Source: Pseudomonadota bacterium
GTDB lineage: Bacteria > Pseudomonadota > Gammaproteobacteria > Burkholderiales > SG8-39
NCBI GenBank assembly: GCA_021848555.1
Contig: JAJZUN010000109.1
Span: forward strand, 1 to 7,957
Length of the DNA: 7,957 nt
Direction: 5' to 3'
Position 1 is the first letter of the stretch, and the number at the start of each line of letters is the position of its first letter. Of this stretch, positions 1 to 5,644 are shown piece by piece. The position numbers and the translations under genes are program-made. The notes beneath the pieces were generated by a model, which made no database searches, had not been told where the DNA came from, and worked only from the letters and a program-made list of their open reading frames with translations.

Positions 1-264
1 CGCCGCGCGCCGGTAGAACGCATGGCCGCCGAGTTCGATCTCGAATGCGGCGCGGATCGCGTCCAGGCCTTGGATGTCGTCTATCGGGCCGCGCTCGAGC
101 AGTTCGAGCTTGCCCTTACAGTGCGGACACATGCCGTAGGGAAAGGCAAAGCCCTCGCTTACCTTGCCGCAGGCGGTGCAGCGCCATTGGAGCTCGAGAT
201 TGGCGCAGCAGATGTAGGCTTCGTCGCCTTCGATCGGGCGGTGGCAACGCGGACAGGTGGTCAT
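1..264 (-). CDS. Zinc-ribbon and ferritin-like (rubrerythrin-type) domain protein, 3' end outside window
   Basis: The first 88 codons are present; the gene continues past the left edge. The ATG overlaps the stop of the preceding oxidoreductase gene by 4 bases (ATGA), so the two are probably translationally coupled. The N-terminal half is cysteine-rich, with C4-x2-C7, C19-C20, C29-x2-C32 and C46-x2-C49, which looks like two zinc-ribbon/rubredoxin-like knuckles. From about residue 65 a helix begins with the pattern AFEIELGGHAFYRRAA (E75, E77, H81, F83, Y84), resembling the first metal-binding helix of ferritin-like domains of the rubrerythrin group. The remaining iron ligands would lie beyond the window. 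The role is not established. Rubrerythrin relatives reduce peroxide or handle iron, and from memory some bacteria carry a ferritin-like domain fused to the C-terminus of a protein like the upstream neighbour, which supports a functional link. The family call is fairly secure, the function is not. Confidence 0.75.
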   Translation of the reverse strand, partial: MTTCPRCHRPIEGDEAYICCANLELQWRCTACGKVSEGFAFPYGMCPHCKGKLELLERGPIDDIQGLDAIRAAFEIELGGHAFYRRAA

Positions 265-2648
265 GCTTGGCTCTCGCTCTGGGTTGTGGTCGGCGCGGTG
301 GTCGGCGCGGCCGTGCCCAGCGCCAGCGGCGGCACGAATGCGTCGGCGTCTTCCTGGGTGATAGGCCATTTCTGCTTGCCGCCCTGCAGGTAGGCGCCGA
401 TGGCCTTGGCTGCGCGGCGTCCGGCGCCCATTGCCAGGATCACGGTTGCGGCGCCGGTGACGATATCGCCGCCGGCAAACACGCCGGGCAGGGTAGTGGC
501 CTGCGTCGCCGGGTCGGCAACGATATAGCCCCATTTGTTCAGGCCCAGTCCCTCGGTCGATTGCGTCACGATAGGATTGGCCTTGGTGCCCAAGGCATAG
601 ATCACCGTGTCGCAGGCGAGTTCGACGAATTCGTCCACGGGTACGGGTTTGCGCCGGCCTTTCTCGTCGGGTTCGCCCAGCATCATCTTCTGCGCGCGCA
701 TGCTGCGCACGACACCCTCCGCGTCGGTCAGGATCTCGACCGGCGTATGCAGGAAGAAGAACTCTATGCCTTCCTCCTTGGCGTGGCGGATCTCCTCGAT
801 GCGCGCCGGCGCCTCTGCTTCGGAGCGGCGATAGACGCAGCGCACGGTCGGCGCTCCCAGGCGCTTCGCCACGCGCAGGCAGTCCATGGCGGTGTTCCCG
901 GCGCCGATCACGACCACGCTCTGGCCCAGGGTGATCGGCGTATCGAGATACGGAAATTTGTCCCCGCCCATCAGATTGACGCGCGTCAGGAATTCGTTGG
1001 CCGAATACACCTGGCCGGCGAACTCTCCGGGAATGCCGAGAAAGGACGGCGCGCCGGCGCCGGCGCCGATGAACACGGCGTCGTAGCCCATGTCGCCCAT
1101 GAGCTTGGCGACCGAGAAAGTCTTGCCGATCACCTTGTTGGTCTCGAATTGGACGCCCATGCTCTTCAGGTTGTCGACCTCGCGGCTGATGATGTCGCGC
1201 GGCAGGCGGAACGGCGGTATGCCGTATTGGAGCACGCCGCCGATCACGTGCAGCGCCTCGAACACGGTGATGTCGCAGCCGTAGCGCGCCAGGTCGGCGG
1301 CGACTGCAAGGCCCGAAGGACCGGACCCGACCACTGCGACGCGGCCCAGCTTGTGCTCGAAGCGCGGCGGCGCGGCCTTGGATGCGCGCGCGTTATCGCC
1401 GATGAAGCGCTCGAGACGGCCGATCGCCACCGACTCCATCGGCTCCTTCTTGTTCTTGCCGACGACGCACTGCGCCTCGCACTGCGATTCCTGCGGGCAG
1501 ACGCGGCCGCATACCGAGGGGAACAGGTTGGATTCGTTGATCACGCCAAGCGCGCCGTCCAGATCGCGTACCAGCAGGTGGCGGATGAAGCGCGGGATGT
1601 CGATCGACACCGGGCAGCCGGCGATGCACACGGGCTTGGCGCACATGATGCAGCGTTCGGCCTCTTCCAGCGCATCGTGCATGCTGTAGCCGAGGTTCAC
1701 TTCCTTGAAGTTGCGCGAGCGTTCGAGCGCGTCGCGCTCCGGCATTTTCACCGCGTGCGGCGACAGATCCTTGTACTTCTTGTAATTGCGCTTGTTCTGC
1801 TCGAACAGCGTTTTCTCGACCTGGCAGATATGCGCGTAATCTTCGCTTGCCTTCGCTTCCTCGCCCTTGAAGCGCCGCTGGCGCAGGATCAATTCCTTGA
1901 AATCGACCTGATGGCCGTCGAAGTCAGGGCCCTCGACGCAGGCGAACTTGACCTCACCGCCTACGGTCACGCGGCAGGAGCCGCACATGCCGGTGCCGTC
2001 GACCATGATCGCGTTGAGCGAAACCATGGTCTTGACGCCATAGGGGCGCGTGGTCTCGACGCAGGCGTTCATCATCGGCAGCGGTCCGATCGCGATGACC
2101 AGATCCGGTTTGTCGCGCTCGAGTACGTCCTTCAGCGCCGAGGTGACGAAGCCCGGCGTGCCGTAGCTGCCGTCGTCGGTACACACGATCAGCTCGTCGC
2201 AGAATTGCCTGAAGCGGTCTTCCCAGAACACCAGGTCTTTGTTGCGAAAACCGATGATGCCGGTGGTACGGTTGCCTGCGTTCTTGAACGCGCGCAGTTG
2301 CGGGTATACCGGTGCCACGCCGAGCCCGCCGCCGACCAGCACGACGTGCCCGATCTTGCTTACGTGCTGCGGCAGGCCCAGCGGTCCGACGAAATCGGCG
2401 AAACTATCGCCCTGCTTGTAGTGATCGCGCATCTCGAGCGTGGTCTTGCCCAGCGCCTGGATCACCATGGTGATGGTGCCCTTGTCGCGATCGAAATCGG
2501 CCACCGTCAGCGGAATGCGTTCGCTGCCTTCATGCAGGCGCACCATGACGAAATGGCCTGGCTGCGCCGAATCGGCGACGTCGGGAACTTGCACCTCCCA
2601 CAGGAAGGTCGTGTCGGAAAAGGCCTCGCGACGCACAATCGTGTACAT
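261..2648 (-). CDS. Single-chain NfnA-NfnB-like flavin/iron-sulfur oxidoreductase (DHOD-B NAD-binding subunit / NADPH-dependent glutamate synthase-type fusion)
   Basis: 795 residues joining two proteins that are usually separate. Residues 1-260 resemble NfnA/SudB/PyrK: flavin motif RIPLTV (44-49), NAD(P)-binding GGGLGVAP (106-113), and a [2Fe-2S] site with D217, C222, C225 and C237, the Asp-plus-three-Cys spacing I recall for Thermotoga NfnA. After a charged linker (about 260-320), residues 325-760 resemble NfnB/GltD: C333, C336, C341, C345; then C380, C384, E387, C390, C394 for two [4Fe-4S] clusters; FAD motif GSGPSG (441-446); NADPH motif GAGNTA (582-587); and a final FAD motif around GGDIVTGAA (726-734). 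The tail after 775 is Thr/Ala-rich. NfnAB complexes couple NADH and reduced ferredoxin to NADP+ reduction by flavin-based bifurcation; SudBA reduces polysulfide. Annotation pipelines often call this a bifunctional dihydroorotate dehydrogenase B NAD-binding subunit/glutamate synthase, but no glutaminase or glutamate-synthase large subunit is present. The ATG is the first possible start, since TAA lies in frame 9 bases upstream. No clear ribosome binding site is visible. Confidence 0.9.
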   Translation of the reverse strand: MYTIVRREAFSDTTFLWEVQVPDVADSAQPGHFVMVRLHEGSERIPLTVADFDRDKGTITMVIQALGKTTLEMRDHYKQGDSFADFVGPLGLPQHVSKIGHVVLVGGGLGVAPVYPQLRAFKNAGNRTTGIIGFRNKDLVFWEDRFRQFCDELIVCTDDGSYGTPGFVTSALKDVLERDKPDLVIAIGPLPMMNACVETTRPYGVKTMVSLNAIMVDGTGMCGSCRVTVGGEVKFACVEGPDFDGHQVDFKELILRQRRFKGEEAKASEDYAHICQVEKTLFEQNKRNYKKYKDLSPHAVKMPERDALERSRNFKEVNLGYSMHDALEEAERCIMCAKPVCIAGCPVSIDIPRFIRHLLVRDLDGALGVINESNLFPSVCGRVCPQESQCEAQCVVGKNKKEPMESVAIGRLERFIGDNARASKAAPPRFEHKLGRVAVVGSGPSGLAVAADLARYGCDITVFEALHVIGGVLQYGIPPFRLPRDIISREVDNLKSMGVQFETNKVIGKTFSVAKLMGDMGYDAVFIGAGAGAPSFLGIPGEFAGQVYSANEFLTRVNLMGGDKFPYLDTPITLGQSVVVIGAGNTAMDCLRVAKRLGAPTVRCVYRRSEAEAPARIEEIRHAKEEGIEFFFLHTPVEILTDAEGVVRSMRAQKMMLGEPDEKGRRKPVPVDEFVELACDTVIYALGTKANPIVTQSTEGLGLNKWGYIVADPATQATTLPGVFAGGDIVTGAATVILAMGAGRRAAKAIGAYLQGGKQKWPITQEDADAFVPPLALGTAAPTTAPTTTQSESQA

Positions 2649-2652
2649 AGAA

Positions 2653-2658
2653 TTTTAT
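2653..2658 (-). promoter_or_regulatory. Alternative -10-like hexamer directly before the NfnAB-like ATG
   Basis: TATAAA on the minus strand matches TATAAT at 5 of 6 positions and ends 4 bases before the ATG. If used, it would give an almost leaderless transcript, which fits the lack of a Shine-Dalgarno sequence. No good -35 hexamer is visible 16-18 bases upstream, so it may simply be AT-rich, unstructured sequence that helps initiation. Confidence 0.25.
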
Positions 2659-2832
2659 AGCCCTGTTCTGAGGGTTGGTCGGGCGAAGGCGAGTCGCTTT
2701 GCGGATGATCAGCGCGACGGCGCTGGTCGGCGGGCGCGCTCCGGCGCATTCCGGCCGCGACCGCAACAGTCGCGTGCGCCGCTGCCGAGAATCAACCTGG
2801 ATAACGCTGCGTCCTCCAGCAACGATATGCGA

Positions 2833-2838
2833 AGCATA
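2833..2838 (-). promoter_or_regulatory. Candidate -10 element of an FNR-type class II promoter
   Basis: TATGCT on the minus strand matches TATAAT at four positions, including the important first, second and last. Its distance from the FNR/Anr-like box puts the box centre about 40-41 bases upstream of a start near 2826. That would give a leader of roughly 180 bases before the NfnAB-like ATG. Confidence 0.4.
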
Positions 2839-2859
2839 GTCTCGGCAGTCCTCCACGCA

Positions 2860-2873
2860 TTGACGTAGATCAA
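2860..2873 (-). promoter_or_regulatory. FNR/Anr-like box for the NfnAB-like gene
   Basis: Read on the minus strand the sequence is TTGAT-CTAC-GTCAA, which matches the FNR/Anr consensus TTGAT-N4-ATCAA at 9 of 10 half-site bases. The stop codon of the malic enzyme remnant (2872-2870) lies inside it. A -10-like hexamer follows 21 bases later, close to the 22-base gap of class II FNR-activated promoters. No plus-strand gene starts nearby, so the NfnAB-like gene is the only plausible target. Activation is inferred. Confidence 0.6.
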
Positions 2874-3457
2874 ACGAGGATGCGCGCTGCCCGCCCATAG
2901 CGCGCGACCGCAGCCGTACCCTGAATGTCGTCGTTGAAGGTGCATATGCGGTCGCGGTATTTTTTCAGCAGCCGGAATGCGTTGTGGTTGGCGAAATCCT
3001 CGAACTGGATCACCACGCCCGGAAACACCTCCGAGGCCGCGGCGATGAATTCGTCGATCAGCTCGTCGTAGGCCGCGCCGATGAACAGGCCGCGCGGCCG
3101 CTGAAAGATGTGGCCGAATTTCTGGCACGCGAGGCCTACCGTCGGGGTGTAGACCAGCGGCTGCATTTCGTCGATGTTGTCGCACAGCACGCGAAAGTAG
3201 AGGGACTCGTTGCGGTCGTGCAGCGCGTTGAGCGCGATGAATTTCTCCAGCGGATCGGTCATGCGGCGCAGTCGCGCGAGCACGCGTACGGCCTGCTCTT
3301 CCTGGGTGTGGACATGCGGCGGCAGAAAGCCGCGCAGATTGAATTTGTCGCGCTCCGCTTCGGTAAATCCGGTACCGCGGTTGAGCGCGGGGTCGCGCAA
3401 CAGCGCGAGACCGGATGGCATTGCGTTCTGCCCGCTGACATTGGGTTTGTCATACAT
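2870..3457 (-). pseudogene. maeA: NAD-type malic enzyme remnant with internal deletion and missing C-terminal half
   Basis: An open frame of 195 codons. Residues 1-126 follow the malic enzyme N-terminal domain closely, including TQEEQ, DRNESLYFR, YTPTVG (Tyr103) and RPRGLFI. The sequence then jumps directly to YDELIDEF, normally about 100 residues further on. It continues through IQFEDFANHNAF (E153, D154) and FNDDIQGTAAVA (176-177 acidic pair), then leaves the family and stops. The tyrosine and metal ligands remain, but the segment carrying the catalytic lysine (GIPxGK) and the whole NAD-binding domain are absent; family members have about 540-570 residues. It cannot catalyse oxidative decarboxylation of malate to pyruvate. 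The deletion kept the frame and there is no internal stop, so decay may be recent. The start chosen is ATG at 3457, 9 bases after AGGAG (3471-3467); a TTG two codons upstream is less well spaced. A retained regulatory or binding role cannot be excluded. Confidence 0.85.
3070..3095. repeat. 9-bp direct repeat at the malic enzyme deletion junction
   Basis: AGGCCGCGC occurs at 3070-3078 and again at 3087-3095, separated by 8 bases. This is exactly where the protein similarity jumps over about 100 residues. GC-rich short repeats are common in such genomes, so the link to the deletion is only suggestive. Confidence 0.5.
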
Positions 3458-3465
3458 GGTCAATG

Positions 3466-3471
3466 GCTCCT
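3466..3471 (-). promoter_or_regulatory. Ribosome binding site of the malic enzyme remnant
   Basis: AGGAGC on the minus strand lies 8-9 bases before ATG 3457 and only about 3 bases before the in-frame TTG 3463. It therefore favours the ATG as start. A well-preserved site shows that the 5' end of this gene has not decayed. Confidence 0.55.
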
Positions 3472-3542
3472 GTGTCCTGGCTTGTCGTTATTGGTGTCGG
3501 CGCGGCTTGTCGTGGCCGCGTCCCGCCGCAACTGAATCGAGC

Positions 3543-3560
3543 GGCGCGCGACGGCGCGCC
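3543..3560. repeat. Perfect 7-bp GC hairpin in the divergent intergenic region
   Basis: GGCGCGC (3543-3549) pairs with GCGCGCC (3554-3560) around a GACG loop. No T-run follows on either strand, so it is not a typical terminator. If the malic enzyme remnant is still transcribed, it would lie in or just before its leader. Confidence 0.4.
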
Positions 3561-3595
3561 AAGCGCCAATGCTGTGCGAACTTTCAGACCCGCGT

Positions 3596-3609
3596 TTGAT
3601 TTGGATCAA
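3596..3609 (+). promoter_or_regulatory. Perfect FNR/Anr box upstream of frdABCD
   Basis: TTGAT-TTGG-ATCAA matches all ten half-site bases of the FNR consensus. TAAGTT (3632-3637) follows after exactly 22 bases, the class II spacing that puts the box centre at -41.5 for a start near 3644. On the minus side the equivalent position has only a poor -10 (AGCATT), so activation of frd is the better reading. It fits the known FNR activation of frd in E. coli. Confidence 0.75.
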
Positions 3610-3631
3610 CAAAGCAAAAGTTCGCGGGCGT

Positions 3632-3637
3632 TAAGTT
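3632..3637 (+). promoter_or_regulatory. Candidate -10 element of the frd promoter
   Basis: TAAGTT keeps the first, second and last bases of TATAAT and is spaced 22 bases from the FNR box. GTTAAT (3635-3640) overlaps it and is an alternative. Use of either would give an frdA leader of about 200 bases. Confidence 0.45.
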
Positions 3638-3810
3638 AATGGCCGTTTCGAAATTGCCGGAACAGCCGCTGGTTCGGGGATGCGCGCAGCGCGTCTGCTC
3701 TTGGCGCGAGCGTTTGGCCGCAGCGTGGGCGCCAGCGCATGGTCGGGATGATTATTTGAACAAGCGACCAAACCCAGCCGTGGAGCGAGACGCCGACCCG
3801 GAATTCGCGT

Positions 3811-3816
3811 TAGAAT
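3811..3816 (+). promoter_or_regulatory. Second -10-like hexamer close to frdA
   Basis: TAGAAT matches TATAAT at 5 of 6 positions. A start near 3823 would leave a leader of about 25 bases. The best -35 18 bases upstream (GAGACG, 3787-3792) matches only the central GAC. It could provide a basal promoter independent of the distant FNR box. Confidence 0.3.
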
Positions 3817-3835
3817 CTCATTAGTTTCACCGATG

Positions 3836-3840
3836 GGGAG
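3836..3840 (+). promoter_or_regulatory. frdA ribosome binding site that decides the GTG start
   Basis: GGGAG lies 7 bases before GTG 3848. An in-frame TAA at 3842-3844 excludes any start further upstream. The next in-frame ATG would delete the FAD dinucleotide-binding motif, so GTG must be the start. Confidence 0.8.
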
Positions 3841-3847
3841 ATAAGCA

Positions 3848-5644
3848 GTGGAAGTTTACAAGGCGGACGTAGCGATTGTAGGCGCGGGTGGTGGCGGTTT
3901 GCGGGCGGCGATCGCGGTCGCCGAGTCGGATCCGAAGCTGAAGATCGCGCTGGTTTCCAAGGTTTATCCGATGCGCAGCCACACCGTGGCCGCAGAAGGC
4001 GGGGCTGCCGCGGTGACGCGGCCCGAGGACAGCCTGGACCATCATTTCAACGACACCGTTGGCGGCGGCGACTGGCTGTGCGAGCAGGACGTGGTCGAGC
4101 ACTTCGTCGCGCATGCGCACGAAGAGATGGTGCAGATGGAGCACTGGGGCTGCCCGTGGAGCCGCAAGGAAGACGGCCACGCGAACACGCGTGCGTTCGG
4201 CGGCATGAAGATAGAGCGCACCTGGTTCGCCGCGGACAAGACCGGCTTCCACATGCTGCACACGCTGTTCCAGACTTCGATCAAATATCCGTCGATCAAG
4301 CGTTTCGACGAGCATTTCTGCGTCGACCTGGTGGTCGAGGATGGCCGCGTGCAGGGCGTGGTCGCGATCGAGATCGCCACCGGGGAATTCAGGCTGATCC
4401 AGGCGAAAGCGGTGATCATCGCCACCGGCGGCGCGGGTCGCGTATTCCGCGAGAATACCAATGGCGGCATCGTCACCGGCGACGGCATGGCGCTCGCCTA
4501 CCGCCACGGCGTGCCGCTGCGCGACATGGAGTTCGTGCAGTATCACCCGACCTGCATGCCGCGCACCGGTTTGCTGTTTACCGAGGCCTGCCGCGGCGAA
4601 GGCGGCCTGCTGCTGAACAAGGACGGTTACCGCTACCTGCAGGATTACGGCCTGGGACCACCCGAGGACAAGCCGCGCAACAAGTTCATGGAACTCGGGC
4701 CGCGCGACCGCCTGAGCCAGGCGTTCTGGCACGAGCAGCAGAAAGGCCGCACCATCGAGGGCAAGTTCGGTTCGGTGGTGAATCTGGACCTGCGCCACCT
4801 GGGCGAGGCCTACCTGCGCGAGCGCCTGCCGCAGATCTACGAACTGGCGGAAGAATTCATGGGCATCGATCCGGCGCACGAGTGCATCCCGGTCCTACCA
4901 GGCGTGCACTACACCATGGGCGGGATTTTCGCGGACGGCAAGACCGCCTCCGGGCTGCCGGGGCTGTATTCGGTCGGCGAATGCTCCAGCGTCGGCATCC
5001 ACGGCGCCAACCGCCTGGGCTCGAATTCGCTCACCGAACTGATCGTGTTCGGCAAGGTCGCGGGCGTCGAAGCGGCGAATTTCGCGAAGGCGACGAGCAT
5101 CAGCAATGCGGGTGCAATCGAGAAGCAGGCCGATGCGATACAGGCGCGCGCGCTCGGCATCGTCAACAAAGCCGATGGCACCGAGCGCATCGCGGTGCTG
5201 CGCACCGAGATGGCGAAGAGCATGGAGAGCGGCTGCGGCATCTACCGCCTGGGCACGACCATGCAGGAGACCTGCAACAAGATCGACGAACTCAGGCAGC
5301 GCTACAAGAAGCTGAGGGTGGACGACAAATCGAAGGTGTACAACACCGACTGGCTGCTCGCGATCGAGCTCGGTTATCTGCTCGACGTGGCGCAGACGAT
5401 GGTCTACTCGGCGTTCAACCGCAAGGAATCGCGCGGTTCGCACCAGCGGTTGGACGGCTTCGAGCAGCGCGATGACGCCAACTATCTCAAACACTCGCTG
5501 GCCTACTACAACGGCGACGATGCGCCGCGCATCGAGTACGGCGAGGTCAAGATCACCAAGTCGAAGCCGGGTACGCGCGCCTACGGCGCCGCCGGCCTTA
5601 AGGCTGAAGAAGAACGCAAGAAACAGGGAGCAGCCAATGGCTGA
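3848..5644 (+). CDS. frdA: Fumarate reductase flavoprotein subunit
   Basis: 598 residues, close to the 602 of E. coli FrdA and very similar along its whole length. It is the catalytic subunit that reduces fumarate to succinate on the cytoplasmic side of the membrane. The FAD motif is GAGGGG (12-17). H45 in SHTVAAEGG is the covalent FAD attachment site. Active-site residues are H233 in HPT, T245-E246 in TEACRGEGG, the proton-donor arginine R286 in GPRD, H354 in HYTMGG and R389 in GANRLGSNS. The C-terminus ends in KK-x3-ANG as in E. coli, which supports a fumarate reductase over a succinate dehydrogenase. The start is GTG, with a good ribosome binding site. It is the first gene of frdABCD and its end overlaps frdB by 8 bases. 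A perfect FNR box lies about 240 bases upstream, so induction without oxygen is likely. Confidence 0.97.
   Translation: MEVYKADVAIVGAGGGGLRAAIAVAESDPKLKIALVSKVYPMRSHTVAAEGGAAAVTRPEDSLDHHFNDTVGGGDWLCEQDVVEHFVAHAHEEMVQMEHWGCPWSRKEDGHANTRAFGGMKIERTWFAADKTGFHMLHTLFQTSIKYPSIKRFDEHFCVDLVVEDGRVQGVVAIEIATGEFRLIQAKAVIIATGGAGRVFRENTNGGIVTGDGMALAYRHGVPLRDMEFVQYHPTCMPRTGLLFTEACRGEGGLLLNKDGYRYLQDYGLGPPEDKPRNKFMELGPRDRLSQAFWHEQQKGRTIEGKFGSVVNLDLRHLGEAYLRERLPQIYELAEEFMGIDPAHECIPVLPGVHYTMGGIFADGKTASGLPGLYSVGECSSVGIHGANRLGSNSLTELIVFGKVAGVEAANFAKATSISNAGAIEKQADAIQARALGIVNKADGTERIAVLRTEMAKSMESGCGIYRLGTTMQETCNKIDELRQRYKKLRVDDKSKVYNTDWLLAIELGYLLDVAQTMVYSAFNRKESRGSHQRLDGFEQRDDANYLKHSLAYYNGDDAPRIEYGEVKITKSKPGTRAYGAAGLKAEEERKKQGAANG

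Larger units (their letters stand above)
2649..2869. other. Leader/intergenic region between malic enzyme remnant and NfnAB-like gene
   Basis: These 221 bases hold no convincing gene. Read on the minus strand they contain an FNR/Anr-like box, a candidate -10 (TATGCT), about 175 bases of GC-rich leader, and an AT-rich TATAAAATTC stretch directly before the ATG. I looked in all three minus frames for the missing C-terminal half of the malic enzyme and found nothing recognisable. A weak 4-bp hairpin (CCCT/AGGG, 2661-2674) sits just upstream of the AT-rich stretch. Confidence 0.6.
3458..3847. other. Divergent intergenic region between malic enzyme remnant and frdA
   Basis: 390 bases with no convincing gene. 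From left to right it holds the malic enzyme ribosome binding site, a GC-rich 7-bp hairpin (3543-3560), a perfect FNR box (3596-3609), an AT-rich -10 region (3631-3640), a long inverted repeat with one mismatch (GTTTGGCCGC at 3712-3721 against GCGACCAAAC at 3763-3772), a -10-like TAGAAT (3811-3816) and the frdA ribosome binding site. A 61-codon plus frame (3639-3824) crosses it but resembles no protein family I recognise. Confidence 0.6.

Noticed and set aside
261..2648. True glutamate synthase small subunit (GltD)
   Set aside because: The N-terminal NfnA-like half and the absence of any glutaminase-containing large subunit nearby argue against glutamate synthesis; the name is a family label only.
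45..2660. 871-codon open frame on the plus strand opposite the NfnAB-like gene
   Set aside because: It is the antisense shadow of a GC-rich gene, is full of Arg/Ala/His/Asp runs and has no recognisable domain, while the minus frame has complete cofactor motifs.
3630..3815. Possible integron attC site (GTTAAGT and GTTAGAA core-like heptamers)
   Set aside because: Both heptamers have the same orientation, the second breaks the consensus at its last base, no matching RYYYAAC partner is found, and there is no integrase or cassette.
3639..3824. 61-codon plus-strand frame in the frd leader
   Set aside because: No good ribosome binding site, low-complexity Arg/Pro-rich composition, no recognised family, and it spans the putative promoter and leader. 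The ending around RPNPAVERDA may be a repeat translated by chance; a nucleotide repeat search would tell.
3827..4879. 350-codon minus-strand frame opposite frdA
   Set aside because: Antisense shadow with no family resemblance; frdA is unambiguous on the plus strand.
5472..5636. Upstream extension of the frdB frame
   Set aside because: It lies inside frdA, is Arg/Ser-rich without similarity, and a strong ribosome binding site marks the ATG at 5637.
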